From Prevotella dentasini JCM 15908 (GTDB taxonomy: Bacteria; Bacteroidota; Bacteroidia; Bacteroidales; Bacteroidaceae), in contig NZ_BAKG01000005.1 of assembly GCF_000614065.1 (NCBI RefSeq), positions 62,001 through 126,000 of the forward strand: 64,000 nt of DNA. The letters are read 5' to 3'. The translations under genes and the position numbers were made by a program. Positions 48,749-57,559 of this stretch are shown here, in pieces; the first letter of the stretch is position 1; each line of letters begins with the position of its first letter. Under the pieces are notes generated by a model. It saw only the letters and a list, made by a program, of their open reading frames with translations, ran no database searches and had not been told where the DNA came from.

Positions 48749-48840
48749 TTGCTAAAGTGCCGCTTTCAGTGTCTGGAAAAGCCGCTTTCGCATGCTCAAA
48801 GTGGCTTGTTGGCAGGGTGAAGGTGGCACTTTGGCCTGTA
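48749..48840. repeat. Dispersed 23-bp-type repeat, copy d (4 exact-period units)
   Basis: Units 48749-48771, 48772-48794, 48795-48817 and 48818-48840, all exactly 23 bp, each with an AAAG-TGCCG-CTTTC-like dyad core. This is the clearest copy of the family. The rest of 48579-49092 and 49101-49208 holds no convincing gene. Confidence 0.8.
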
Positions 48841-49092
48841 GGCGGTGTCGGAGTTGATGAAAAAGATTTACACTTCAGGAGTACGGGCTGGGTAGGACGG
48901 CCGGCCGGACAGGCATGGGCAGACAGACCCGGTTCCTATGCAGCGGTATGAGAGTGTGTGCCCGGGGGTGGCATCCATAGTTGCCTGTGCAGCGGCAGAC
49001 GGCAGGCAGTATTGTGTCTGTGGCAGGAGCGGTAATCCTGTTTGTTTGTTAAATATTGTAGGGAAACCTGTGTTTATTTCGGAGAATAATCG

Positions 49093-49100
49093 TATCTTTG
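49093..49100 (+). promoter_or_regulatory. -7 box of pepT
   Basis: TATCTTTG about 110 bp before the pepT start; no good TTG box at the usual distance. Confidence 0.45.
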
Positions 49101-49208
49101 CCATTGATAGTACATGTGTGGCGGTTCTGGCGGCGGCTTGCCCCGCCGGGACAACCATCAGCGGCATGACAGAAAACCAAAAACAAATATCTAAATTCCA
49201 ATAGCAAT

Positions 49209-50431
49209 ATGGAAATAGCAGAGAGATTTATTAACTATACTAAGTTTGACACACAGTCGGCTGAAGATTCGCAGACTGTGCCAAGTACCCCCAAGCAGCT
49301 CATCTTCGCAAAATACCTGAAGGAAGAACTCGAGCGCGAGGAGCTGAAAGATGTAGAAATGGACGAGATGGGCTACATTTACGCCACTCTGCCGTCCAAT
49401 TCAAAGAAGAAAATTCCTACTATCGGATTCATTTCTCATTACGATACGGCACTTGATGCGAGCGGAGCTAACATCAAGGCACGCATTGTAAGGAACTATG
49501 ACGGGGGAGACATACAGCTCAATCCCAATATGGTATCGTCTCCGGCGATGTTCCCCGAACTGCTGGAGCATAAGGGCGAAGACCTCATCGTTACCGACGG
49601 TACGACCCTGTTGGGCGCAGACGACAAGGCAGGCATTGCCGAAATAGTGCAGGCTATGTGCTATCTGCGCGACCATCCCGAAATAGAGCACGGCGATATA
49701 CGCGTAGGTTTCAATCCCGATGAGGAGATTGGAATGGGTGCCCACCACTTCGACGTAGAGAAGTTTGGCTGCGACTGGGGCTACACCATTGACGGCGGCG
49801 ACCTCGGCGAACTGGAATACGAGAACTTCAATGCCGCAGGGGCAAAGGTGTTCATTCATGGCGTCAGCGTCCATACGGGCTACGCAAAGGGCAAGATGGT
49901 CAACGCAAGCCGTCTGGCATGTGAGTTCAATGCCATGATTCCCGATACCGAGATTCCCGAAGCTACCGAAGGATATCAGGCTTCTACCATCTGCTCGGGA
50001 TAGACAGCCGCTGCGAGGAGGCCAAGCTGAGCTATATCATCCGCGACCACGACCGCGACCGCTTCGAAGACCGCAAGCGGTTCATGCAGAACTGCGTCAG
50101 CCAGATGAACGAGAAGTATGGCGAGGGTACCGTAGAACTGAAGATGAACGACCAGTACTACAACATGAAGGAGAAGATAGACCCGAACATGCACGTCATA
50201 GAGCTTGTGCTGAAGGCCATGCAGCAGTGTGCCATTGCCCCGAAGGTACAGCCTATCCGCGGCGGTACGGACGGCGCGCAGCTCTCTTTCAAGGGTCTGC
50301 CCTGTCCGAACATCTTTGCCGGTGGTGTCAACTTCCACGGCCCGTATGAGTTTGTGTCCATTCAGGTGATGGAAAAGGCCATGCAGGTCATCATAAACAT
50401 TTGTCAGCTGACGGCGGAGTTTAACGATTGA
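49209..50431 (+). CDS. pepT: Peptidase T, tripeptide aminopeptidase (one frame break)
   Basis: About 407 residues, family length. A zinc-dependent M20 peptidase that removes the N-terminal residue of tripeptides in the cytoplasm. Metal ligands show in [55 protein letters not shown] and C-terminal [22 protein letters not shown]. The frame breaks near 49979: CAGGCTTC for CAGGGCTTC; the extra G gives [18 protein letters not shown]. The start [17 protein letters not shown] is the family N-terminus. Confidence 0.95.
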
Positions 50432-50456
50432 GTGAGAAGCTAAGGAAGTTTAGAAC

Positions 50457-50518
50457 TAAAAAGGAGTTAGGACAATAGCCCTGCAGCAAGGAGCCGGATA
50501 GTTGTCTTAACTCCTTTT
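50457..50518 (+). terminator. Terminator of pepT
   Basis: AAAAGGAGTTAGGACAA and TTGTCTTAACTCCTTTT form a long stem around a GC-rich 27-nt loop, ending in CGCTCC rather than a T-run; it may work mainly as a 3'-end stabiliser. Confidence 0.55.
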
Positions 50519-50631
50519 CGCTCCTTAATGTGTTTTCTTTTCTCGGCTTCCTTGGTTTTTTCCATGCGCCGGCTTCTTTAATTCCCTTTATTTCCGTAAC
50601 TTTCCTAACTACTCTAACTCCTTTAATAAGT

Positions 50632-52899
50632 ATGTCCGAACTTCCTCCCCTCGTCCAAGACCTTGCTCTCATACTTGTCGTGGCAGGCTTCGTAACGCTG
50701 CTGTTCAAGAAGCTGCGGCAACCATTGGTACTGGGCTACATCGTGGCAGGCTTCCTCGTGTCGCCCCACATGCCCTATCTGATGAGCGTAGTAGACAAAT
50801 CCGACATACAGACGTGGGCCGACATTGGCGTCATCTTCCTGCTTTTCTCGTTGGGACTCGACTTCTCCATCAAGAAAATCCTCAAGATGGGGGCATCGCC
50901 GATTATTGCTGCCAGTACCATTATCTTTTGTATGATGGGCTTGGGTGTCGTTGTCGGGCACGGATTCGGGTGGAAACAGATGGACTGCATCTTCCTTGGA
51001 GGCATGCTGGCAATGAGTTCGACCACCATTATCTATAAGGCGTTCAACGATATGAGCCTTTCCCAGCAGGGATTTGCCTCTACCGTGATGAGCGTTCTGA
51101 TACTTGAGGACATCCTCGCCATTGTGATGATGGTCATGCTGAGTGCCATTGCGAGCGGTTCAAGCCCTGACGGCGGACAGATTGTGGGAAGCCTGCTGAA
51201 GATAGGGTTCTTCCTCGTGCTGTGGTTCGTTATCGGTCTCTTTGCCATACCGCTCTTTTTGCGTTCAGTAAGGAAGATTCTCAACAGCGAGACACTGCTC
51301 ATTGTCGCCCTCGGTTTCTGTTGCCTGATGGCTGTAATCTCCACGGAGGTAGGTTTCAGTGCTGCCTTTGGCTCGTTCGTCATGGGCAGTATTCTTGCTG
51401 AAACGATTGAGGCTGACAAGATTATACGGCTTGTCGAACCTGTCAAGAACCTTTTCGGGGCAGTTTTCTTTGTCTCTGTGGGTATGTTGGTCGACCCGAA
51501 CATCCTTGTCGGCTACGCTGTTCCCATCCTCATTCTCGTCCTTACCATCCTCGTAGGGCAGGCTTTCTTCGGCACATTGGGCTACCTTCTGGGCGGACAG
51601 TCGCTTAAGAACGCCATGCGCTGCGGCTTTTCGATGGCTCAGGTAGGCGAGTTCGCTTTCATTATCGCCTCGCTCGGCCTGTCGTTGGGGGTTATCGGCG
51701 AGTTTCTCTACCCCGTCGTGGTGGCCGTGTCGGTGATAACGACTTTCCTGACACCCTATATGATACGGGCTGCAGAGCCATGCTACAATATCCTCCTCAA
51801 CCGTTTGCCGAAGCGGTGGGTGCGCCGTCTCAGCCACATTCAGACGGGTGCACCCGACAATACGGCTTCGGACAACCAGTGGAAGTCGCTCATTAAGGCC
51901 ATGATGCTGAATACCTTGATATACAGTATCCTTTCTACGGCAGTCATAGCCCTTATGTTCTCGCTGGCATTGCCGCTTTTCCGCAGGATTTCCGTTGAGC
52001 TGACAGGTTCCCATTGGATGGGAAATGCTGTGTGCGGATTGCTTACCATCCTTATTATCTCGCCTTTCCTGCGCTCCATAGTGATGAAGAAGAACCACTC
52101 GGAGGAGTTCAAGTATCTCTGGACCGTGCGCCGGCTGAATCGCCTTCCGCTTGTTTTCACGGTTCTTGCCCGTGTCCTCGTGGCGATAGGTTTTATCTTT
52201 TATGTCTGCAACTACCTCACCCGGTTCAAAAATGCACTTATCATCGCCATTGCGGTAGGCGTACTTGTGCTGATGATTCTTTCGCGCAGCCTGAAGAAAC
52301 GGAGCATCACGCTTGAGCGTCTCTTCGTTCAGAACCTGCGGGGGCGCGATATTCAGGCGCAGGTAAGCGGCAGGAAGAAACCGCTCTTTGCCGGACATCT
52401 GCTCGACAGGGACATCCACATCGGCTGTTTCGACGTGCCCGAAAGTTCGTTGTGGGCAGGCCAGACGCTCCGTCAGCTGCAGCTGCGCAACCGTTTCGGT
52501 GTCCATGTGAGCAGCATCCTCCGTGGCGCGCTCCGAATGAACATCCCCAACGGCAGCACCATTTTGTTTCCGGGCGACAAGATACAGGTTATCGGAAACG
52601 ACGAACAGCTTTCGGTCTTCTCGGCTGCCGTCCGCGACGAATTGCAGGAGGAAGACACGGAGATAGAGAAGCGCGAGATGAAGCTCCGGCAGATTGTACT
52701 CACCGCCCGGAGTCCCTTTATAGGCAAGACGTTGAAGGAGAGCGGCATCCGCGATAAGTACAACTGCATGGTTGTAGGTGTGGACGAGGGGCAGCAGAAC
52801 CTTACCCTCATCACCCCGTCGCGTTGTCTCGAGGCAGGCGACGTGCTGTGGGTAGTGGGAGAGCAGACCGACTTGGACAGGATTCTTGCCCTCCATTAG
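50632..52899 (+). CDS. CPA2-family monovalent cation:proton antiporter with two TrkA-C domains
   Basis: 755 residues from MSELPPLVQDLALILVVAG. About 12 membrane helices with the CPA2 core motifs (LLFKKLRQPLVLGYIVAGFL, LFSLGLDFSIKKIL, AMSSTTIIYKAF, GFSAAFGSFVMGSILAET, GFSMAQVGEFAFIIASLG), a second membrane part at about 420-560, then two RCK_C/TrkA-C domains (FPGDKIQVIGNDEQL; CLEAGDVLWVVGEQTDL). It probably exchanges K+ or Na+ for H+ at the inner membrane, gated by a ligand on the C-terminal domains. The start at 50530 would add an unsupported 34-residue extension. Confidence 0.92.
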   Translation: MSELPPLVQDLALILVVAGFVTLLFKKLRQPLVLGYIVAGFLVSPHMPYLMSVVDKSDIQTWADIGVIFLLFSLGLDFSIKKILKMGASPIIAASTIIFCMMGLGVVVGHGFGWKQMDCIFLGGMLAMSSTTIIYKAFNDMSLSQQGFASTVMSVLILEDILAIVMMVMLSAIASGSSPDGGQIVGSLLKIGFFLVLWFVIGLFAIPLFLRSVRKILNSETLLIVALGFCCLMAVISTEVGFSAAFGSFVMGSILAETIEADKIIRLVEPVKNLFGAVFFVSVGMLVDPNILVGYAVPILILVLTILVGQAFFGTLGYLLGGQSLKNAMRCGFSMAQVGEFAFIIASLGLSLGVIGEFLYPVVVAVSVITTFLTPYMIRAAEPCYNILLNRLPKRWVRRLSHIQTGAPDNTASDNQWKSLIKAMMLNTLIYSILSTAVIALMFSLALPLFRRISVELTGSHWMGNAVCGLLTILIISPFLRSIVMKKNHSEEFKYLWTVRRLNRLPLVFTVLARVLVAIGFIFYVCNYLTRFKNALIIAIAVGVLVLMILSRSLKKRSITLERLFVQNLRGRDIQAQVSGRKKPLFAGHLLDRDIHIGCFDVPESSLWAGQTLRQLQLRNRFGVHVSSILRGALRMNIPNGSTILFPGDKIQVIGNDEQLSVFSAAVRDELQEEDTEIEKREMKLRQIVLTARSPFIGKTLKESGIRDKYNCMVVGVDEGQQNLTLITPSRCLEAGDVLWVVGEQTDLDRILALH

Positions 52900-53071
52900 A
52901 CCGGGAGACGGCAATGCCGACGGCTCCGGGCCGTTGGCGTCGTGCCCTTATCGTTCTATGCCGTCTTTTTCATACTTCCTTTCTTCTGTCCTCGGTGATG
53001 TTCTGCCGGTATTCCGTAAAGTGCTACGGCTGTAGGCAGATTGTCGGTGGCATGCCGTCATGGTACGACAA

Positions 53072-53107
53072 CAGGGAAACAGGACAATGTGCTTGCCTGT
53101 TTCCCTG
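53072..53107 (-). terminator. Hairpin after the nitroreductase gene
   Basis: CAGGGAAACAGG and CCTGTTTCCCTG pair perfectly around a 12-nt loop, about 20 bp past the stop; followed by TTGTCG on the minus strand, so the T-tract is weak. Confidence 0.55.
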
Positions 53108-53127
53108 CAGTCGTTCTGCGGCTTGTC

Positions 53128-53643
53128 CTATCCGACGTAGAACACGCGCCCGTCCTTGCGCGGTGCCGTCTTTCCCTCGCGCTGTGCATAGCCGAGGATA
53201 CAGAAGCCAATGCCCTCGTAGTCGCCGCCGACTCCCCATTCGGCAAGCATCTTCTTGCCGTCCTCGCGCTCGAAGGTTTCCCGCGCACGGTTAATCCAGC
53301 AGCTGCCCAGTCCCACGGCATGGGCGGCGTTCAGCAGATTGCCCATCATCAGTGCCCCGTCATAGACATGGTTCGGACTCTCTTTGCGGGCCAATACCGC
53401 CAGTACGACAGGCGCACCATAGAAGGGGTCGCTCTTCGTCCCCATGATTTCACCGTTTATTTCCGACAGGCGGTCGCGGACGGCCTTGTCGGTAATCTCC
53501 ACGACGATGGCGGTCTGCATCCCCATTCCGCTTGGGGCATACAATCCTGCTTCTATGACTTTGTCTATGAGTTCCTGTCCGGGTTTTCTTGACTCAAATG
53601 CGCGTACACTTCGGCGCGTCTTCATTGTTTCTAATGCTTCCAT
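53128..53643 (-). CDS. Nitroreductase family protein
   Basis: 171 residues. An FMN-dependent oxidoreductase fold: MKTRRSVRAFESRKP gives the phosphate-binding Arg residues, LYAPSGMGMQT the helix near the flavin, and the C-terminal half has LLNAAHAVGLGSCWI and a final Gly-rich turn (GYAQREGKTAPRKDGRVFYV). The substrate cannot be told; candidates are nitro compounds or quinones. Stands alone at the left edge of the mobile element. No consensus promoter was found in the 360 bp upstream. Confidence 0.92.
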   Translation of the reverse strand: MEALETMKTRRSVRAFESRKPGQELIDKVIEAGLYAPSGMGMQTAIVVEITDKAVRDRLSEINGEIMGTKSDPFYGAPVVLAVLARKESPNHVYDGALMMGNLLNAAHAVGLGSCWINRARETFEREDGKKMLAEWGVGGDYEGIGFCILGYAQREGKTAPRKDGRVFYVG

Positions 53644-53822
53644 ATTGTCTTTTATTTACTTGATAATCTTATCTGACACGGATGATAAAACAAAAAATGT
53701 ACCAAAACAGGAGGGTCATTTCTTCCGAAAAATGATGTGTTTGCGGTCTGTTCTTATATAGAAATACAATGTTTTATTATCCTGCATGTAAGGCGTTGAT
53801 ATTCAGTGTTTTGTAAATGAGC

Positions 53823-53868
53823 TTGCGAAAGTGCCGCTTTCGTACCGCGAAACGGGCTTGTTCGCACC
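53823..53868. repeat. Dispersed 23-bp-type repeat, copy e (2 units)
   Basis: Units 53823-53845 (TTGCGAAAGTGCCGCTTTCG and TAC) and 53846-53868 (CGCGAAACGGGCTTGTTCGC and ACC). Close to the left edge of the mobile element. Confidence 0.75.
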
Positions 53869-53909
53869 GTAAGATAATTCCTAAAATACAACTTGTTGAA
53901 AATAAAGAA

Positions 53910-53940
53910 GTTACCTTGTTGGCATAACTAAACAGGTAAC
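53910..53940. other. Short stem-loop near the left edge of the element
   Basis: GTTACCTTGTT and AAACAGGTAAC form an 11-base imperfect stem around a 9-nt loop. No gene is near enough to assign a role. Confidence 0.35.
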
Positions 53941-53991
53941 GATTTGGAAACGAGCGAGCTACTTGGCTTCGCTGTTTTCTGCCTAACAAAG

Positions 53992-54046
53992 AACGCTTGT
54001 TATTCTGTCTGCAAAGATAATACTTTGTTACCGAATAACAAGCGTT
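53992..54046 (-). promoter_or_regulatory. Palindrome and orphan promoter at the element edge
   Basis: AACGCTTGTTATTC (53992-54005) and GAATAACAAGCGTT (54033-54046) are perfect 14-bp arms 27 bp apart. Between and over them lies a minus-strand promoter: TTG (54041-54039), 19 nt, TATCTTTG (54019-54012). No gene follows it for 360 bp. GAACGCTTGTT is shared with the tetR operator at 35181-35191. Confidence 0.6.
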
Positions 54047-54103
54047 TTCGATGAAATATTCACGTTTCTGCATTATCTAATGCTGTTTGTCGTTGGAATA
54101 GGG

Positions 54104-55164
54104 CTATAACCCTCGTCCTCTTTTCTTCTTTTTGTTGGCTTGGTTTCTAAGTTTACGCTGCCACGCAGCTTCGGCATAGTCATTGCCTTGTGAGGTTGGT
54201 GTAATCAATTCGCCCAACCCTTCCATTACTTCATCGGCTGCGCTAACAATGGTGTCTGCCACTGCACCAATGGAATTCTGCACTCGTGGGCTGTCATTGT
54301 CTCGTGAGATTGAGGAACGACTTGGAGGTACAAGCTGATAACCTGTATCAGACTGTTCATTCCTTTCTGTTGCCTCCTGTATTGTTTGGTGTGGCATCTT
54401 TGATTCTTCCTTGTTGGTTGCTTCAAAGCTCTTCTGCAAGGAACGGTATCCGAATTCCCTACCGATTTCGGAAGCCTTGAAGGACTGTCTTGTGTATGAG
54501 AACCTCAAGCCATAGACCTTGCCCTGCTTGTTTTTCATGCGCTCTATGGTAATGCCGTTCTTGTTCAACTCATAGAGGAACATGGAATGCCCTGTAATGC
54601 CTGTTTCTTTGTACTTCTCAAGCAGGGTGTAGCAGATATTCTGTACTTGTTGCTTTGTTTGCTCTCTTGTGGGATTAGCCTTTGTTTTTTGGTGTTTCCT
54701 TTCCGCCTTGACCTCCTTTGCGATGGTCAAGCCTTTCTCCCTGCTGATTTCCTCCGCCACTCTCGCTGCCCTGTTGCTTACAAAAGTCGTGTCATAGACC
54801 TCCCCATACAGGCTGATGCGGTTGGCAATGATATGGATATGCCTGTTATCGGTGTCCTTATGCGTTACCGCTACCCATTGGTGGTTGTCAAGTCCCATTT
54901 GCTTGGCAAACAGATGGGCTATCCGCATGAGTTCAGATACGGGCAACTTCTTCTCGTCCTGCGGTGCGATGCCTATTTCGATACGGAGAAACTTGTTCCT
55001 GCAACGGCTGTTATAGTCGCTGACCACCTTCATTTCCTCATAGACAGTCTTTGGCTCCCTGCTGCAAAGATTGTGGAAGGCAAGCCGGCTACCGAGCTTG
55101 CCTTCCCTAAATATATAGTCCAAAGCCGTACTTCCGTGGCTATCGCCTTACATTTTCCTATCAT
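54104..55164 (-). CDS. mobB: MOBP-type relaxase/mobilization protein MobB (one frame break)
   Basis: About 353 residues. It nicks one strand at oriT and pilots it. The mended N-terminus MIGKCKAIAHGSTALDYIFR has the Tyr expected for the nick; as read, one C is missing near 55138, so the frame starts only at TTG 55123. The metal-binding motif is AVTHKDTDNRHIHIIANR (H-x-D-x-D-N-x-H-x-H). The C-terminal half is basic with a KKKKRGRG end. The start overlaps the MobC gene end by 17 bp. It would act with MobC at the oriT upstream. Confidence 0.88.
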
Positions 55165-55579
55165 CTTTTGTCATATTTAAGACTATATATATCTCATCGT
55201 CCACACGAAAATGGGGGTCGTAAAATCGCTTAAATGCTTCTTTGGCACATAGCGAAAGGTTCTTTGTGGTATGTACCCATCTTTCATCCTTGACCTTGAT
55301 GAGGTTGGAAACCTGCCCGTAGAACCTTCCTGTATGCTGAAGAATGGCAATGGCTTCCCTCTCATTGTCGGTCATCTTGGGGACGGCTGTTACCTCTCCG
55401 TTAAGGAGTATCTCACGGCAGTAATCGGAGAACTTCCGCCCTGCGCTTTCCGCCCTTGATTTGATACGCAGCTTTTCCTCTAAGGTGCATCTAACCTTGA
55501 TGAACTCCGTCTTGTTCTTCCGCTGTTCTTCTCTATCCTGTTGCTGCCATCGGGCAGAATTTCCTTTGTATCTGCTCAT
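55148..55579 (-). CDS. MobC-like relaxosome accessory protein
   Basis: 143 residues, basic at the N-terminus (SARWQQQDREEQRKNKTEF), with a ribbon-helix-helix-like segment (FIKVRCTLEEKLRIKSRAESAG, KFSDYCREILLNG), typical of MobC/MobA proteins that bind oriT and help the relaxase. It is the first gene of the mob pair, and a candidate oriT lies just upstream. Confidence 0.8.
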   Translation of the reverse strand: MSRYKGNSARWQQQDREEQRKNKTEFIKVRCTLEEKLRIKSRAESAGRKFSDYCREILLNGEVTAVPKMTDNEREAIAILQHTGRFYGQVSNLIKVKDERWVHTTKNLSLCAKEAFKRFYDPHFRVDDEIYIVLNMTKDDRKM

Positions 55580-55640
55580 ATAAGTTTCCTTGAAAGTTAA
55601 TCATTGAATATAATTTGTTGTTGTTTAATTTCTGAACACT

Positions 55641-55770
55641 GACCGATGAGAACGGAGTGATTACGGTCTAATCTCCCCGATAATCGAACGAGGGGAGCAA
55701 GAGCAGTTTGTGGGTACAAACTGACGTCTTGCAATGTCAGCTAACGAAACGTTTACGCACAAGGCGTTTT
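55641..55770. other. Candidate origin of transfer (oriT)
   Basis: In the 361-bp gene-free stretch before the mob genes there are four nested dyads: GACCG...CGGTC (55641-55668), CTCCCC...GGGGAG (55673-55697), AGTTTG/CAAACT (55705-55722) and TGAC...GTCA (55722-55739), followed by ACGAAACGTTTACGC. This density of short dyads beside relaxase genes is the usual look of an oriT. The nick site is not known. Confidence 0.5.
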
Positions 55771-55940
55771 GTAGCCTAAAAATGAATGCCGTGCATTCCG
55801 TGCCTGCCTGCGTTCGTGAAACTCTCATCGTTCTCTTTATTCAGCAAATGTCCGTTACTCTGTTCTCTGAAAGGGGTCGAGGGGTTTGAGTGGAAAGGTT
55901 GTCCCTTTTCAGGAATACCCTTGACCCTTTTCCTGTGGGT

Positions 55941-56375
55941 TCAAAGCTTCCTCCATTTTTCTATGTCCTCACCATATTCCTCCAAGTGCCGGACTATAAT
56001 GTTCTCTACGAAGCTGGACAGGTTGCTGCCCCTGTCGCCCAACCTACGCACGATGAAGTCCGCACGCTCCTGTGTTTCCCTGCTCAGATAGACCGCCTTT
56101 CGGTCGTTCAGTCTGGTTGGCACAAGATAGGCTTGCTTGTAGGCGGTGAGCGTTTCTTTTCTCATCTTGGCACTGACGCGTCTCTGAACGGGCATATTCC
56201 CTGTGTTCCGTGCAGGCTCCGAGTGCGTGGTATTCTCTGTGTTCTGTTCGTCTGTTGGTCTTCCCGTTTCAGGAACCGCAGTCGCTTCTTGTGAAGTAGA
56301 TTCGTCCTCTGCTTCATCTTCCACGCCCAAATATCTTAAAAAATCTTTGTCTGTTATCTTTGTCTTCTTTTCCAT
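55941..56375 (-). CDS. DUF3408 family protein
   Basis: 144 residues. An acidic, low-complexity N-terminal half (EDEAEDESTSQEATAVPE) is followed by the conserved domain (RRVSAKMRKETLTAYKQAYL, DRKAVYLSRETQERADFIVR, GSNLSSFVENIIVRHLEEY). DUF3408 proteins are frequent in Bacteroidales conjugative and mobilizable elements; the C-terminal part resembles a ribbon-helix-helix DNA-binding fold. It lies 4 bp after the primase gene and may be co-transcribed with it. Confidence 0.85.
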   Translation of the reverse strand: MEKKTKITDKDFLRYLGVEDEAEDESTSQEATAVPETGRPTDEQNTENTTHSEPARNTGNMPVQRRVSAKMRKETLTAYKQAYLVPTRLNDRKAVYLSRETQERADFIVRRLGDRGSNLSSFVENIIVRHLEEYGEDIEKWRKL

Positions 56376-56379
56376 ACCC

Positions 56380-57366
56380 TTATCTCATTTTATGTTTGAC
56401 TTGTTTTGATTTATCGATTTGATTTTGCACCAGTGTCTTTACCTGCCATTTCTGTTCCCTCTGCTCACGGACACGGCTGACATGAAAATCGTTGAGGTCT
56501 TTGAAGTCCCTGTAATATCGGGACATGTCCTCCACCTTGAAACCTGCTCTGATAAAATCATTGGTTGCTCTCCGTCCTGCTTCATCATTGTCAAGGAAAG
56601 CACGGATATGCGTTAGGTTGTGGTCATTCAGGTAGCGAACGGTTCTCGTCACGTTGCTCACGGAGTTCATCACAAGGCAGGGGTTGGCAACTTTTTCTTT
56701 CATTGAAAGGATAGATAAAAAGTCCATAAATCCTTCGAATACACAGATTGGTTGTATTCTGTCCGTTATCTTATCCGTGAATATCGGAGTAATGTCCTTC
56801 GGGGCAATCGTTCCCTTGAACGTATTATCGTCCCGAAGCTCATAGCCTCCCGATTGATTGGCGAAGCCGATGGCCTGATAGCGCCTGCCCCTTACCTCAT
56901 AGCAGATACATTTGAGGAAAGGTATTGCCCTGCTAAGGTCGATACAGCGCTTATCGGTAAGATAGGCCTCTAAGTGAGGAGGCAAGGTGTCTGATACCTC
57001 TATCAGTTTCCTTGCCCCACTTGGCTGCCATGGCGTGACTGGACCGGTACCTATGCCTGACCTCTCTTTTGAAAGACCGTACGCTGCATCAAGGGAAGCG
57101 GTCTGTCCCAAACGGCAGATGGCTTCCTGCAGCGTGCAGCCCTCCAAGCGCATACAGAGGTCGATGATGCTGCCGCCCTTGCCCTCTCCATAGTCTATCC
57201 ATAGGTTCTTCCGTGTGTCAACCTTGAAGCTCGGATGCGTTTCTTCCCTCAGCGGTGAGCGGTACATGGCATAGGCAGGTGTCCTGCGCACGGGCTTAAT
57301 GCCTTTCCTTTCAAGATACTCCACGATGGGGTATCGCTTGATGAGTGATAAATCTTCTTCTTTCAT
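56380..57366 (-). CDS. Toprim-domain primase-like protein
   Basis: 328 residues. The N-terminus resembles a CHC2 zinc-finger fold without the metal ligands (MKEEDLSLIKRYPIVEYLERKG, YAMYRSPLREETHPSFKVD, GEGKGGSIIDLCM). The toprim domain is at about 195-290 (ICVFEGFMDFLSIL, with its Glu, and HIRAFLDNDEAGRRA with DxD-like residues). Such proteins prime replication of mobile elements after transfer. Next to VapE-like and DUF3408 genes. Confidence 0.85.
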   Translation of the reverse strand: MKEEDLSLIKRYPIVEYLERKGIKPVRRTPAYAMYRSPLREETHPSFKVDTRKNLWIDYGEGKGGSIIDLCMRLEGCTLQEAICRLGQTASLDAAYGLSKERSGIGTGPVTPWQPSGARKLIEVSDTLPPHLEAYLTDKRCIDLSRAIPFLKCICYEVRGRRYQAIGFANQSGGYELRDDNTFKGTIAPKDITPIFTDKITDRIQPICVFEGFMDFLSILSMKEKVANPCLVMNSVSNVTRTVRYLNDHNLTHIRAFLDNDEAGRRATNDFIRAGFKVEDMSRYYRDFKDLNDFHVSRVREQREQKWQVKTLVQNQIDKSKQVKHKMR

Positions 57367-57559
57367 TGTCGTGATACTTTAAGTGTTTGAATTATAAAGG
57401 ATTGTTTGAACTATATTTGATTGCATTTGAATATTTTGTCCTTTTCCTAAGTTTTCCCCTCCAAACTTTTTTCATCTTTCTTCTTACTACAGACTACTTT
57501 ATCCTAAATTATTGATAATCAGGTGTATTTTATTGTTTCTGATATAACTACGCATGCTA

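Noticed and set aside
48749-48840. CRISPR array
   Set aside because: The 23-bp units abut with no unique spacers and there are no cas genes in the window.
51265-52914. 549-codon minus-strand ORF opposite the antiporter
   Set aside because: Shadow of a strongly recognised gene; its translation has no membrane or domain pattern.
53644-54103. tRNA gene as integration target
   Set aside because: No cloverleaf or TTCGANNCC-type T-loop was found here or elsewhere in the window.
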